Notes: generated from the letters alone by a model not told the origin. A stretch of 64,000 nt of DNA from Rhizophlyctis rosea (GCA_027596075.1 JADGJC010000198.1:354-64353), one strand, 5' to 3'. Shown: positions 1 through 13,385, numbered from the stretch's first letter. Numbers and translations are program-made.

Positions 1-451
1 AGAATGTCTGTCATATGTATATTCCGCTCGAATGGGTGGTTTTCGTATTCGGTGAGGTAATTGCACGTTGCATGAATAAACTGATCAGCAATTGTAAAGC
101 TGTGTTTTGGTCTGTGAATCCGAGCAGACCTATTCAGGAGAGATGAAGCTCTATCGCTGGCCAGTTTAGTAAAGAAAAATCATAAGGACCTTCCGCTAAT
201 CTTTAAAATCCAGCAAACACTCGAATCTTCAGGTAAATCATTTATCATAACATTCGACGGAATCAAACACATTGGAGATCATCCCTCAGTGCGCTTCATA
301 CAATTTGGTAGCAAAACGGTTGCACATAGCCATTGGCACCACTCATACATCAATATTTACAATATCACCCGCTCCGCACCACCCACAATATATACATCAA
401 ACCAACTGCGCAACCACAGCCATCAGAACAAAACCTTCCTTTTCAAAAAAT
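1..451. other. Left edge, no gene seen
   Basis: No supported coding region or RNA gene was found. Bases nearest 451 would be the 3' flank of the minus-strand CorA-like gene. Short ORFs near 270-570 are antisense to its last exon. Confidence 0.5.
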
Positions 452-2817
452 TCACATCCCCCGCCTCCTACTCCCCATCCACCCCACCATCCTAAACAGT
501 GCCAACATCCCCGCCACCAGCACGCCGCAAATGAACCAGAACCAGTAAATCCCGTGGCGCCAGTGGAGTTCTAGGTGCGTTGGAGTACGGTCAGTCGGTG
601 AGGATAATGGTAGAACAAGAAGATAAGCTGCCCACCTGGGAAATCCTCGAAATTCGTTCCAAAAACACCTGCCAAGAAGCTGATAGGGAGGAAGATGATG
701 GACACCAATGCGAGGGTTTTCATTGATTCGTTGGTAGACCAGGAGATGGTGTTGAAGATCTGGTGTGGGGTTGGACGGATGTTTGAGTTGAGGGCGCTAC
801 TTTTGGAAGCGACGAAGTAAATTAGGGTTGGGTCCACTCACCAGATCAATCAAATTCCGCGCATCGTCCACATATCCTCCCAAATTCTCCAGTATCGTCG
901 TGATGTGATCCTACAATGCCAAACATGTAAGCAAACTGTTCTTCCTTGATTATACAATCCTCCATTCCCCAGCAAACTCACCGTAACATCCCTCAAATAA
1001 GTCTTCGTCAACTCGCTCACCAAATCCCCCTCCACAAACTTAATCTTCATCTCCTTCCCATTGCCCCCATCCTTCCCCTTCGAGAATTTCCCGTTCTCCC
1101 TCTGCAACGTCTGGATCAAGTACTGCGTCGGTGCCAGCATCCGTTTCAGGATGCACAGCTCCTTCGCCATGAGGTGGAGTTCCTGCGTGTATTCGGCGCG
1201 GGGTTCTGTGAAGACGCGCTCTTCGAGGACTTCGAGGACGGAACCGTAGGCGGTTACCACGGGGAAGGTGTGGTCGACGGTCTGTGTGGAGGGTTAGGAA
1301 AGGATTGATGGGAGTATTGTGGAAATGGCAGGTAGTGGCTTACGGCATCGATGAGGGTGAATAGAAGAAATGAAGCATCTTCCGACTCGCGGAGAAGGGT
1401 ACCCTCCCGGTGAAGACGCGAAATGATAGGTTCCGTCACTTTTTGTCCTTCATGTTGGAAAATGCTGAGTACCGTGCCTGGGTGTTGTGTCAAAATGCTA
1501 CATTTGCTTGCGACATTTATCGACGCATGCAGCTGACCGTCTCTTGTCAAGAAGAAATTCGCCTGCTCCACAGTGACGGCTGGCCGGTCGATGTAAACCT
1601 TCTTCAGACCTTTCATAAAGGATATTTCGGGCCGGTTTGGGAAAAGTGCTCGCGACGGTTTCCCATCTTCGAGGGAGACGAGGTGCATGGAAACGTATAG
1701 ATGGTTTTCGTACCTGCGCGCGTATTGAAATTCACATATGTTGTCTCAATCAGTCAAAGGTTTTGTACCCACCAGTCGGACTTTATACTGATTAGCAGCA
1801 GAGTCAATGGTTAGGTCGCGCGCTTCATGACAGATAGCAAGTCACAAATACCGTTGTGGGATATGGAACACATCTTCCACAGCCAATGGGTGTAGAGCTA
1901 GTTGAGGTCTTTTAGTAGGTGGCCCGATGGCTTGAATAACAGACGCCCGCTTGCTTACAGAATCTCTGTGCAACTTGTTTGATCGTTGTGTAGTTCATTC
2001 CTTGAATGTTGATCCACCTGACTGCAGCCCAAGACGGCCGCTGGCAATCATGATGAGAATATGGTCATGTTACCCCATGAGTGCGCATGGTACCTCTTTT
2101 TTCAAGTAGGCCCCAAAATCGCTCATGTTGAGATTTGAGATCTCCAGGCGGCCTACATTGGATGATGAGTTACATCTCCATATATATCATTATCATTAGG
2201 CTGATGGGACTCACTCGCGCTGAAGTCGGCTGCCGTGATTGTCACATCGGCCTGCAAGCATTCACTTCGATATATGCCCACTAATTGAGAGATTCAGGAA
2301 ACATTCTACAGACCTTGAAACTTGCTTCCAACTGCGGATGTGACACTCCGACGTCAAGTCCGGGATCTGAAGCGCGTGTGAAATTCAGTCAATCTCAATA
2401 TACGGCCTTGTCACCAAGGTTCATAACAAGGCCCGGTCTTTAGGATGCCCACTCCCATACCTGAGATACTTCCGGTGAACCGCCGTGCGTTCATTAGGGT
2501 TTGGACTGACTTCTTTAGCCTCAGCTTGGCACCTGTTTGGATATTCAATGTATGATCTACACGCATTTGGGACCCGTGATGGGTTTACCTCTATGCTTCA
2601 ACTCTCGCTCAGGATTGAACTCGTCTACGTTAACCACAACAGAACTTGGGAGGATGTTTTCTGAGGATGTTGTGCCGTATGCTGAGCGGTTGTCGTCACC
2701 TGCAAGCCAGGGAAGGAGGTGAGACTTCTCCAGCTGCCGGTCAACATAAAGTTGGGTTTTTGCAGTGTTCTGACGAACCTTCCCTGAGTAGGGACCTTGA
2801 CGAACCTTCTTCGCTCA
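452..2817 (-). CDS. CorA-like divalent cation transporter, multi-exon
   Basis: Predicted membrane transporter of the CorA/Mg2+ family. The start ATG is at 2817-2815 (MSEEGSSRSLL...) and the stop at 454-452. About ten exons can be joined. The upstream ones carry a fungal CorA-type soluble domain, with RWINIQGMNY near 2010, LALHPLAVEDVFHIPQRIK near 1880 and the ENHLYVSMHL block near 1700. The last exons carry a first membrane helix (about 655-720) ending in FGTNF, where the canonical CorA signature is GMN, and a second helix (WFWFICGVLVAGMLALF) near 480-550. The G-T-N variant is what the sequence shows; variants of GMN are known in distant family members, so the transported ion is uncertain. 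The promoter side faces the plus-strand CBS-PB1 gene starting at 3331, about 510 bases away, so the two may share a divergent regulatory region. Exon borders are by eye. Confidence 0.8.
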
Positions 2818-3330
2818 TGGTATGTTCGGATAGTCGATGCTTATGTATCCCAATCTGCAGGGGATGTTATATGCTTCGCTGTAGATGAGTCGCGTGGGAA
2901 TGGGGGAAAAGGCTACAATGGTGTGGGAATGGTGGTGAAGCCTACCTTGATGTCATCAGTGATAAGACGAAATATTGGATGGCTAAAATGAGGTATCAAT
3001 CCATATATGAAACTGCCAAATTCAATTTGTATCCCTGCCAGCTGGATGCCAGCTATCAACGCCACAAATTGGGTCGCAACGTGCTTGCACTGGCCCCTCC
3101 TGTCTCTTTCTCATTACTAACAAGTGCCTGTCCACACTCTCATCACATATCCTCCCACACCTACCATCCCTTGTCTTTGCACTATATTAGCGCTGAAAGG
3201 GTATACTGTGGTCAGTCTCACTCCAACACCGTCATCACTCGCACATCTACACCCCGGGCAAAAGTGCAGTGCAAGCCTCCTTTATTTATTTACTTCCCAG
3301 CCAAAACCCACATTTGAAACCTTTGCAAAG

Positions 3331-5692
3331 ATGATGACCTCTGCTGATGCTCACGGTCGACGAGGACCACCGGAGAGGTCGAATTCGACGGTGTCGTCGG
3401 ACTTGAGGGGTAGAAACAAACGAAGAGATGATGCTATCAGGAAGAAGGTAATGTATTGTGTTTGAATACTGTGGCGTGGGAACCCTTCCCTCGACTGAAG
3501 GAGCTTGAACGAGAGCACCCTTTTGCTGAATACATTACCGACTTTCAATCCGCTTCAGGTTGAACAAGAGCTTTCCAGAAAAACCAACCGGCGCAGCCAT
3601 ACTGGAGCTGCCCCGCGTCGGCCAAAAGCCGGCACCGTCTCCTCCCTCCGTCCTGCTCCCGCCATCATCATTCTAGAAACAGCACGTATTGTTCAAGCTG
3701 CGCAACTCATGGCCGCCAAGCGTGCAGATGCCGTCCTTTGTGTCAACGAAGAGGGTGCTCTCGTTGGTATCCTGACTGACAAGGACATCGCATACCGTGT
3801 TGTCGCAGAAGGTCTAGAAATCCGTACCACCTTGGTCTCCTCCATCATGACCCGCAACCCCATTTCCGTATACGACAAGGGCAACCGTAACGAAGCGCTG
3901 AACATTATGGTCTCAAGACGCTTCCGTCATCTTCCTGTCATTAGCGACGGAACGGAGGAGGACGATTTGGACGACGATACAACCCCATCCGACGTTGGGC
4001 CCGGAACTAGTGTAGTTGGTCTTCTCGACATCACCAAGTGTGTGTTTGAGAGGTTGGATGATCTAGAGCGCAAAGTCAATGAAGACCAAAATATCATCAC
4101 GGCCATGGAGGCTCTCGAAAGGCGTGGAACCGTGTCGGGTGAGCACGTCGGTGTGATCAGACAACAGCACGGTTGTCCGGATGTTGGGACGGTTTTGGCA
4201 CAAATGGAGTCAGAGCACCATGACGACGTCCCCGAAGTCAACATCCGGGCAACTGTCCGTGATGCTGCGCGCGTAATGCGCTCTCGTCATCAAACCGCTG
4301 TTCTTGTGACGGGCGATGCGTCGGATGACAGGATTGGTGGCATCTTCACTACCAAGGACATTGTGTTGCGAGTAATCGCTGCTCAATTGGACCCTTCCAC
4401 GACCTCCGTCGTTCGAGTCATGGTGAGTAGCTTGCTTCTTTCATTTCATCTTAAGATCCAAATCATTGACAATGTTTGTGTTAGACTCCCCACCCAGACT
4501 CTGTCAGCATTGACACATCCATTTTGGATGCGCTCAAGAAACTGCACGGTATGTGCATTTTACTGTTGTGTATGATTATGTAACACCCAACTTATCCTTT
4601 TGGCACCAGCTGGCCACTACCTTCACCTTCCGGTGCAGGAAGGCAGGAACCCGGTTGGCTTGGTCGACGTGTTGACGCTGACTGTGTCCATGCTCACGTA
4701 CTTGGTAAGCCAACAATCATAATGGCAAGGCCCTGCAACACACTGACCCACCAATTCTATTAGGCTTCCAAAGACGGAAACGTAGATCAATCCGCTGAGT
4801 CCGGTCCAATGTGGAACAAGTAAGCGGAGAACACCACAGCAATATGAAACGAACATCCACTAACCCCATCTCTTCATCACTCAGATTCTGGAACTCCACC
4901 TTCGCCCCCAACAGCGCCTCAATCCACGAAAGCGAATCCGACCGCCACTCCGCCATTTCCGACTCGCACGCTTCAGGCCTCTCGCACAACTACCACACCG
5001 CCACCATCCCCCCACCCATCTCCCCACCCCAACCCCACTTTCCCCGCGCCGAAAGCGTCCGCGACGACCTCATGTCCGCCATCGGCGGCGCCTCCGGCCC
5101 GTCCCTCTACTCCCGCATCGATGAAGGCAACTTTGCGTTCAAGCTCAAGGACACGCGGTCGAATCGGGTTTTCCGGTTCTCGTCGAGGCCGGATTCGATC
5201 CAGGGGCTTTTTGATCAGGTTGTGCAGAAGACGGGTGTGGATGTTGGGGATGAGAGTGTTAGGGTTAGTTATGTTGATGATGAGGGGGATGTGGTGCATT
5301 TGAGTTCTGATCGGGATTTGGAGGAGGCTGTGGGGATGGCGAGACGGGCGGGGTGGAATAGGTTGATGCTTTATGTTGGGGAACCGCCGGTTGGAGCCAC
5401 CAGTTTATCCGTTCTCGCAGAGGAAGGAGGGGATGGGAGTCCGGCTGTCGGGTCCCCGGCAGTGAGGCCGAGGGAATTGCCGGTGGAGGATGTGGCGATG
5501 GGGATGCAGGTTGCGACGAGGGATCCTATGGAGGTTTATAGGGCTGCCGGGGCGGAGAAGAGGGAGGAGAAGAAGGGGGCTGGACAGGAGGTTATGGAGT
5601 TTTTGAGGGATGCGCCGATGCCGGTTAATGTTGCTATTTCGGCGGGGATTGTGCTTGTTGCTGGGTTTATTTTTATGAGGTTGGCGAATTAG
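3331..5692 (+). CDS. CBS-PB1 domain protein with C-terminal membrane anchor
   Basis: Multi-exon gene with ATG at 3331. The first intron begins at 3448 and the next exon at 3559. The protein starts with a Ser/Arg-rich segment. Four CBS motifs follow: one pair around 3680-4030 (ADAVLCVNEEGALVGILTDKD), a second pair around 4230-4690 (HQTAVLVTGDAS, then AGHYLHLPV). After a Ser/Pro-rich linker comes a PB1 domain in the last exon (about 5130-5370: FAFKLKD, VRVSYVDDEGDVVHLSSD with the acidic cluster). The end is a hydrophobic helix (MPVNVAISAGIVLVAGFIFM), which suggests tail anchoring. The architecture matches fungal CBS/PB1 proteins such as S. pombe Mug70. CBS pairs usually bind adenosyl nucleotides and PB1 mediates oligomerisation; the exact role is not known from sequence. 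The last exon moves from C-rich to G-rich codons. Confidence 0.9.
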
Positions 5693-6327
5693 GGGGGTGG
5701 GAGCTTTGGGGTTCGTTGATAAGGGGTTGGATTTGAGGGGTGGGCTTGGGCTTGGGGAAGGCGGGCCGGGGAATGATATGATGCTACCGCTTACCCGCCC
5801 TTCTTTTGCTTTACGTTTCGGTTTCGTGGCTCTTTCCAAATAGAGATCTGTATATAATTTTGATGTTTTCTACTTTTTCCTTGGGTCTAATGGAGGTTGC
5901 GAGAGGGCGCTTAGCTGTTTATCATTTTCTTCGTCCCTTTTGATGGTAGATAAAATTTTCCGCGTTTTTGTTGTGCAATAACTATCATGCCTCATAGTCT
6001 TTTTCTTCCTTTTTCTCCCCGTTTTGCGGCATCGACTGTGTTTCCCTCGGTGAATTCTTATGGACATGTGCTTCCCTGGCTCATGATTTGCTCTTTGATG
6101 GCTTTGATGGATGGCTTTGATGGGTCAGGGAGCAGTAGCAACGGTTGTCAAAGTACTCTTTCATACATTAACCGGACAACCCAGCATAAAAACCCGCACA
6201 ATCAATGCTTGAAACAATATGAATGCCCGTCATCAGGAAAGTTTTCTCCTCTTCCTCCTTCCCCCTTGTCGCTTCTTCACCAAATACCACCACCTCACCA
6301 CCCATCCTCCCCTCCTCCAACACACCC
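5693..6327. other. Convergent intergenic region
   Basis: Lies between the 3' ends of the CBS-PB1 gene (+) and calaxin (-). It holds the two 3' flanks. Open frames here show no coding signature I trust. Confidence 0.5.
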
Positions 6328-7752
6328 TCACCGCCCCCCAACACCCCCCGCCGGCGCAACCACAACCCTCCTACTACCCCCCTGCTGCTTATGCGGATGC
6401 ACGTGTTTGGAAACATGGGCTTTGTGGTGGTGCGGTTCGAGTTTCGAGGGGAGGATCGGGGGAGTTGACGTTCCGGATGGTGGGGAGGAGCGGATTGTGT
6501 GGGATGAGGTTGCTGCTAGGGCTGGTAAGCGGGTTTTGCGGTTGGGTGTTGAGGATTGGGAGGTGGGTGTCGGGTTTGTTGGGGAGAGGTAGGATTCTAC
6601 TGCCTGGAGGGGTAGGGACAAGTAGTTGAGTAAGTTAGGATGTCTTGCTAGCAGGCTAGTGAAAAACGCCAAACGAAAAACAAAACATACCACCCTCCCC
6701 GGCAAACACTGCCCAAAAGCCTCAAGCAACAACCCCTCCTTCCCAATCGCACCCGTCCAATCCCCCTCACTAACCCTCCCATCACGGTCTTCATCAAGTT
6801 TCTTAAGCACCAAATCAACAAGGTCTTTCACGCCGTCTTCGTCTTCCTCCGAGCCTTTGAAGAGGCAGTTTTTGAGCATTTGGAACATTTCTTCTTTGGA
6901 GATGTAGCGGTCGCCGTTTAGGTCGTAGACGCGGAAGCAGACTGGGGAGGGGGAGATTAGAAAAGGGGTAGGGCGGGAGGGGGAGAGGGGAAACGTACAG
7001 CGAATTTGTTCTTCGATACGGCCTTTAAGAAATACGGACATTCCGCGGATGAATTCTTCGTAGGAGATGTAGTTGTCTGCGTCGAGGTCGAAGCAGCGGA
7101 ATACTATTGGTCAATATCGAGTTGAGATCATTAGTTGAATATACTTGAAAGGGATATCCATTGCACATAACTCGCACCCTCCTCGCACCCAGAAAAACAC
7201 AACAAAACCTTTACCTCTATCCATCAACAAACTATCATCAACCCCAAAACAATCCGCCAACAAATCCCTAAACCTTGCCCGATCAATCTTTCCATACCCC
7301 TCCAACCCAACACCAGGTCCAACAATAACACCCGCGCCCGTGCCTCCCAACACACCCCCGGCACCAGTCCCACCCCCACCGCCATCAACGGCTCCCCCAC
7401 CTCCAACGCCCGCACCAGATGGCACTGCTGCGGCAGCGGATTGCGAGGCAACGGATTGAGCGGATGTGGGGGACGCGCCGGTGGCAGATGCTGCGGCGAT
7501 GGTGGAGAGGGCTGAGGCTACTGTTGCGGTTGTGTGGGGGAGGATGGGGGCGATTTCGGTGAAGCGGCGGGTGAGGGTTTCGAGTTCTTGGCGTGTGACT
7601 GTGGGTGAGGGGTTGGTGTGATGAAAACGTGTGAGGTGATGGTGTTAATTTATATAGAAGTCCACCAAGAGTACGAAGAAGGCAAAAAACACCTCAAACT
7701 TACAATTCGTCCCCCGAATATTGGGATCCTCTCCAGCAGGTCGTGTCGCCAT
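6328..7752 (-). CDS. EFCAB1: Calaxin / EFCAB1-like EF-hand protein
   Basis: Calcium-binding protein of the neuronal-calcium-sensor type. In animals calaxin binds the outer dynein arm docking region of cilia and flagella. Five exons join cleanly: [16 protein letters not shown], then FTRQELETL...[41 protein letters not shown], and a tail. EF-hand loops are visible at [12 protein letters not shown] (about 7080), [12 protein letters not shown] (about 6910) and [12 protein letters not shown] (about 6790). The block [12 protein letters not shown] is almost identical to the animal C-terminal signature. Unusual features are a long Ala/Gly/Ser/Pro-rich insert between the first helices (about 7330-7560) and a Ser/Pro/His-rich tail of about 90 residues replacing the short animal C-terminus. 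Presence of the gene supports a flagellated zoospore stage. Confidence is high in family, lower in the tail. Confidence 0.92.
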
Positions 7753-8313
7753 CGCTGTTACGAATAATCTCAACCAACTGCGGGAAAGTTCCAGCTTAGG
7801 AATACAGAAACTGCTGCTGAAAAAGTGGGGCAGGGATGGATCTCTGAAACGAGTTCAAAAGGACTCCGTCTCAAAAATGACATCCGAAATCCCCCAGAAG
7901 GACCCTGGAAAATACCGATCAGACATTGACAGGAGGCCCGATGAATGAATTGTGGCACGGCTCATGTGGCTTGAGCAGCGCCACCAACCCCAAATGTCCA
8001 TCTTGCGTGGGCCACATCAAACGAAAGCATCCTTCGAACACGTCCGAGACACACTCACAAACCCTTTATCTAAGAAAGACCCCCCAACCAAAGTATGATT
8101 AATACACCTATATGTCACATGGTATATGCTATACACCCTTCGCTCCCCTCCCCACAAGTCGCTCCCCCCAGCTACGAACGGTCAAATCGTTATACATACT
8201 GACTGTCGTGTCAGAAAACAAACCCTATTCTAATCAATACCATAAATCTGCTGCTATGCTTCTAACGTGCGCCCGAATCAAGGAATACAGCATCTACACT
8301 AACCCGCATTACT
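7753..8313. other. Intergenic region
   Basis: Upstream flank of calaxin and 3' flank of the C2H2 gene. Nothing recognisable apart from short unsupported ORFs. Confidence 0.5.
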
Positions 8314-10368
8314 CTATCTCGTCACAGCCTGTTGTTGAGCCCACGAGTTTGATGATCCGGTGCAAGGGTTGGAAGGTACATACGGAGGCATTGCTGTTGT
8401 CGAGGTTGGAGCACTGAATTCCCACGGCGGCTGCGGGGTCTGTTGGGTGCGGGCGGGTGCCGGTATCTGGGGTAGTGACACAATCGGGAACGGGTAGACG
8501 AAGTGTTGTTGTTGGGCAGAGGAGGTGGTGGGGACGACGGGGTTGACGACGGAGTCGATGGTAAAGGCGCAATCGTTAGTGGTAGGGCAACCGGTATCTT
8601 CTTCAACGACGCTACCGCTGGTGAATGAACTAGCCATTAGTGCCGGTGGAGGTGACGAATTCCCCACATGATGTCCCTCGTTTTGGTCCACAACCGGCGA
8701 TGAACTAAAGAAATCACTCGATTCCGCGGCGGTTGCAGCGACACCTCCTGCCACGCTTCCTTCACCCTCACTAGACTCTCCAAGAATATCCTTCTCAACC
8801 ACCCCAAGCGCAATCGCATGGCCGAAAATAGCTCGACTTCGTTCATGTCCAGCCATATGTCGTTTATACGCATCGGAACGCCCGAACCCGGAATGGCATT
8901 GCGGACATTCGTATGGGAGGTTGATCGTGTGTAGGGACTTTATGTGGCGACGAAGGTCGTGCTTTCTTCGGAAGGCGGCTCTGTGATGGAGGAGATCCAG
9001 TGTGAGCACATACATGATGCGACGATTGATGGATCATTGACTTACCCGCAATCATGACAAGCATACGGACGATCCACTGATTGTCCGGGAAAATGTGGAG
9101 TCAGTATGAAGAAACCTCCAGATAAACCGTTAGTTGCAGAATGGATGCTCACAGCTATGGGCGACCATATGACTCTGCAGATTGTATTTTCGAGTAAAGA
9201 CCTTTAAATCCATAGAATAGTACCAAAAGGAAAAGGAGGCACAAGAAAAATGTCAAATCTTTCGATTCATAGAAAATAGAAAAATATGTCTGAAGCTCAA
9301 AAAGAAAACGCCAAACGAAAAAAAACAGAGACGACAAATCGCTCGCGAAAGACCCAGTCACGCACAATGATGAAAGCAATGAAAATACGAAAAAGAATGA
9401 TTTTCAAGCTCAAAGTTCAAAGAAAAGGACAGCATTCGGTTTACCTTTGAACAAATATCACACACAAATGTTCGTTTCGGCTTGCTCCGTGAGGGGAGAA
9501 CATCGGTTGTAGTCGGTTCCAGTGAAGACGTCATGATCATCATCGTAGGTTCTCCAAGAGGAGAAGCTGGTGGTGTGAGAACGGATGGCGGGTAGGTGGG
9601 TAGAGGTGAGTTCGGGTCGGTGGATGTTGGGGATGGCATCTTCAAGGCATCGAAACTTGCTTGACCTTCCGAGCTTGGCGTAGGGGTCAGCACATGAGCG
9701 GCCTTCGGGACGGGCGTCCTTAGCGGGGGGACGCTGATGCCCGGAGGCAGCCCGCGAGTTGTCAAATCTTGTATTTGCCTCGCCGTTCCAATGGGCAGTT
9801 GAGACGCGACGGTGTCCGATTGCGGGGATGGCAACGGTGTGAGTGGAGGTGAATTGCCTTGGAGGTGAAGTACTGTGACCGGATTCGAGGTTGCGGAAGG
9901 AAGGTAATTGATTGTATCAGGCAAGGTCAATCGGAGAGAATTTAGGAACTGATCGGGAGTTGGCGCGGACGATGAGAAAGTATTCAACATATATGCGGAA
10001 GGACCAGTCGATAACGTGTGCGAACCGAGAGGAGTATGGGATGAAGATGGCATTGTCGGCGTGGGAAGAAAAGCATAACCTGCATGTGGCAAATATTGAT
10101 TCGGGAACTGGTGAATTTGCGAAGGATGAAAATCAATGGTTGGAGTGGGAAAATGCGATGGCATCGCGAGACCGATGGGATCTCTCATATTTGAAAGGTG
10201 TGGAAGCTGCACAAGTGAGTCAGCTGATGTTCCAGGCAAACGGCCAACCTCTGTGCCTCGAAACGGAAAAGAGACGTATGGGTAGCTCGCGGCTGGCTCG
10301 TTGGGCGGCACGGCAGCAAATGGGAATTGTCCATTCATCGTGGTTGCTTCTGGATAGTACATTGACAT
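8314..10368 (-). CDS. C2H2 zinc-finger transcription factor
   Basis: Probable nuclear DNA-binding regulator. ATG at 10368-10366 (MSMYYPEATTMNG...) and stop at 8314. A long Pro/Ser/Thr-rich N-terminal region (about 300 residues) precedes three C2H2 fingers spread over four exons: FVCDICSK + VFTRKYNLQSHMVAH (about 9480 and 9200-9150), YACHDCG + AAFRRKHDLRRHIKSLH (about 9075 and 8990-8920), and YECPQCHSGFGRSDAYKRHM (about 8910-8855). Fingers one and two are each interrupted by an intron between the Cys pair and the helix. The C-terminal 180 residues are Ser/Pro/Gln-rich, typical of activation regions. The gene is divergent from CMTR1, with 630 bases between the two starts. No specific target can be inferred. 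Confidence 0.85.
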
Positions 10369-10998
10369 TTACGTGCTGAGAGTGGGCATCAGTCAAAGCG
10401 ACGAGCAAAAGACTAAACCGTCACTTTCGATGGTCGACAGTTGACAGGCCTGAGTTACCTTGGGAAAGACCTGTGAGCGTGAGCGTCGCGATGGGGAATA
10501 TCCTTCCGGCCTGTGTATCGAAGTCGCCTCCAATAGAGTGTCGTAAACCTTTGCAAATGCCACCACCACCACCAAAGAGAGATCTATATGGCTATGAATA
10601 ACCTGTCGATGGGGGGACAAAGGAAAGGGGACGGTTTTGACGGACATGAACGAGGTTGAAAGTCTGGACTCTCCATCTCCCATCTCCCAGTGCGCGGTTG
10701 AACACACAGTTCAGGCTCCGATTGATCTGGGCATTGCGTGCATTGGCCCGATAACTCAGCCTCAGTTTATCCAAATCCAGCCACACATCCCATCCGATTA
10801 TATGTGGCTTAGCCACATATGGATGTTGGTGTGGGATTTCGCGCAGCCCTTCCCCGTCCGTTTTCCCACGATTCTCTAATTTTAATTCATCGGGGGTGGG
10901 AAAGGGAACGGTCATATAAGTACCTACAAACGATCCTCAGATACGCACACGATATTGACGCCCTTGTATTCCCAAACCAAAGCGCTGCTCAATTCATC
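10369..10998. promoter_or_regulatory. Divergent promoter region between C2H2 factor and CMTR1
   Basis: 630 bases separate the two divergent ATGs. A TATA-like hexamer (CATATAAGT, about 10912-10920) lies roughly 80 bases before the CMTR1 start. The rest shows no motif I can name. Confidence 0.35.
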
Positions 10999-13385
10999 AT
11001 GACGGACCACTATAGCCGCGATCCGGAGTTCATCGCAACTCTCCTGCACTCCCCGATCCCGCCTCCACAACTGCCGCCGCCGTCTTCTCAGCGAAATAAC
11101 GAAGGCAATCGGAGAAGAGACGACTATTCAAACGGAAGACAACCCCAACCTACCCAACGCTATCCATCCCAGCCCCAGCAGCAACCTCAAGTTTGGTCAC
11201 CTTACCCGTCTGAACCACAACCCCGAGTTATCTACCGCGCGGATCGAGCTATCGACCACCACCAGCAAGTACAATACGTATCAAATGAGGCCTCACGGGA
11301 TCCAGTGGACTGGGATAAAATCATCAAAGTTGAGGTCGGAAAGGCTCAACCGGTTGATTATGATCAATGGTGTGATGACGGCATTGTCCAAATGCTTCGA
11401 GATACCAAGGTTGGCTTGAAGCGCCGCCTTGCCAAAGCACTGACTCATGCTCAGCTTTCTGATGATTGCTCGACTCGTTGTAGATGAAGATGCTCGCATT
11501 GCCCGCAGCAGTTCTTGGTCCCGCAAGAAGCAAATCCAATCCTTATGAAGGCATTGGCAAATCTGTATTTGTCAATAGATCTGCGGTCAAACTAGCCAAC
11601 CTGGACGCCCTGTTCCAATTGACGGACGCCCATGGACGGACTGGTAGCACCAAGGTGATTAGAAGGGCGCATTCATCTTTTGGGAATCCTGGAATGAGCT
11701 GCGTTCTGTACCAAAAATCAAAAATTGAATGTTAAAACTAGGGCTTCCGATTCGCCGACATTTGTGCAGGACCTGGCGGATTCACCGAGTACGTCCTCTG
11801 GCGGCAAAACGCTCGGAATATTGACACGCGTGGTTGGGGCATGACATTGAAGGGCGAGCAAGATTTTGTCCTGGATCATATCAACGCTGCGTCTCAAGGC
11901 AGAGCCAAGTTTGTGCCATGCTATGGTGCCGATGGTACAGGTAAATATTAGATGAAACGGGAAGAGTGTGCAAACAATGGGGTTGCCTTGACACATATTG
12001 GTCACATAAAGGCGACATATACAAGGAGGAGAACATCAAGCACTTTGCCGACACGATCAAGAGAGAGACGGATGAGGAAGGAGTCGATCTGGTCATGGCG
12101 GATGGTGTACGTTCTTCCCCTCACAGCAAGGACACTTGTGAATACCACAGCTGACATAGGTCAACCGTTTTGAAAGGGCTTCAGCACAGCAGGAGATGAA
12201 TGGCATCAAGAAGAGCAATCGAAGCAGATCATGCTCTGCCAAGTAATTACCATGCTACTGACCCTTCGAAGCGGTAACATTTTGTCAATGTTTGCGCGAA
12301 GTGGTAGACCCTTGCCTGCAACTGACGATTGTCATAGGAGGAGACTTCGTTCTAAAAACCTTCGACCTATTCTCCCCCTTCATGGTGGACCTAATCTACA
12401 TCCTCTTCCGATCCTTCGAAAAACTCACCATCATAAAACCTCACAGCAGCCGACCGGCAAACTCAGAACGGTAAATAAACACCCCATTCCCATCTTCGCT
12501 TGTTGAACAATCGTCCTCGCCGTATAACCTGACACCACCCCACAGCTACATAATCTGCAAAACCCTCCTCCCCCACTCCTCCACACACCTAACACCCCAC
12601 CTCTTTGAAGCCAACAAACATCTCAATGCGTTAAGACCTGGGACGAACGTAAACTCAAGTCATAGCGAGCCGCAGCCGGGGTTCCAGACGACAGAGACGA
12701 AGATCGCGCAGGGTGTGGCGGATGTGTTGAGGCTGGTGGATGAGGAGGTCGTGAAGGGGGAGAAGAAGTTTGTGGATTATGTGCAGGATGTTAATATGAA
12801 GTGAGTAAGGGGGTTTCCAAGAGGGTGGAGAGGAAAGGGGGACTTCTGTAATGGGCTTTCGGATTTTTGGGCGGAAGTCATAAGGGTTTTGTTTTTGCTC
12901 AATACTCTCTCATTTTGAACAGGATGTCGCTGAAGCAGACGGAAGCGCTTAAGGAGTTGTACAAGTATGCTGGGGATCCGAGTTTGCCTGGGTGGGATCA
13001 GAGGGAGATTAGGGGGAGGTGTTTGAGGGCTTGGGGTTTGCCGGATGCTGAGGTAAATTGGTTGCCCCAGATGCGCCATGCAATGACTGTCCTTTTCTTC
13101 GCACTGATTGTTTACTCATTTTTTGACATTTGGTGTATTCCTGCAGCCGCAGAGAACGAGACATGAGGTAAGGACTCTGTTGAGCGTTGGGGCCCCGACG
13201 AGCGATTTGATTACGCTTTCAGCATATTGATTGTTTACTAACGGGAATGATTGCAGTCGCTTTATCGAGGGGATCCAAGAGGACAGGACAGGCGACCAGC
13301 GCAACATCACTCGTCGTCACGGGGTCCTGATTCGCGGTCGTATCAGGGGCGGGATAGGGGGTCAGAGCGCTACCTGCCATATTGA
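10999..13385 (+). CDS. CMTR1: mRNA cap1 2'-O-ribose methyltransferase (CMTR1-like)
   Basis: Predicted FtsJ/RrmJ-fold enzyme that uses S-adenosylmethionine to methylate the 2'-O of the first transcribed nucleotide. ATG at 10999. The N-terminus is Pro/Gln-rich and disordered, without the G-patch of animal CMTR1. The catalytic region runs through several exons: [19 protein letters not shown] (about 11535-11590, first catalytic Lys region), [19 protein letters not shown] (SAM motif I, about 11750-11810), VDLVMADG (catalytic Asp, about 12085), [15 protein letters not shown] (catalytic Lys, about 12340-12380) and [10 protein letters not shown] (catalytic Glu, about 12450). An intron from about 11939 to 12008 restores [14 protein letters not shown]. 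Downstream exons match the CMTR1 helical C-domain ([27 protein letters not shown]). The last exon encodes an Arg/Ser/Gly-rich tail ending ERYLPY with TGA at 13383-13385. All K-D-K-E elements are present. Confidence 0.92.
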
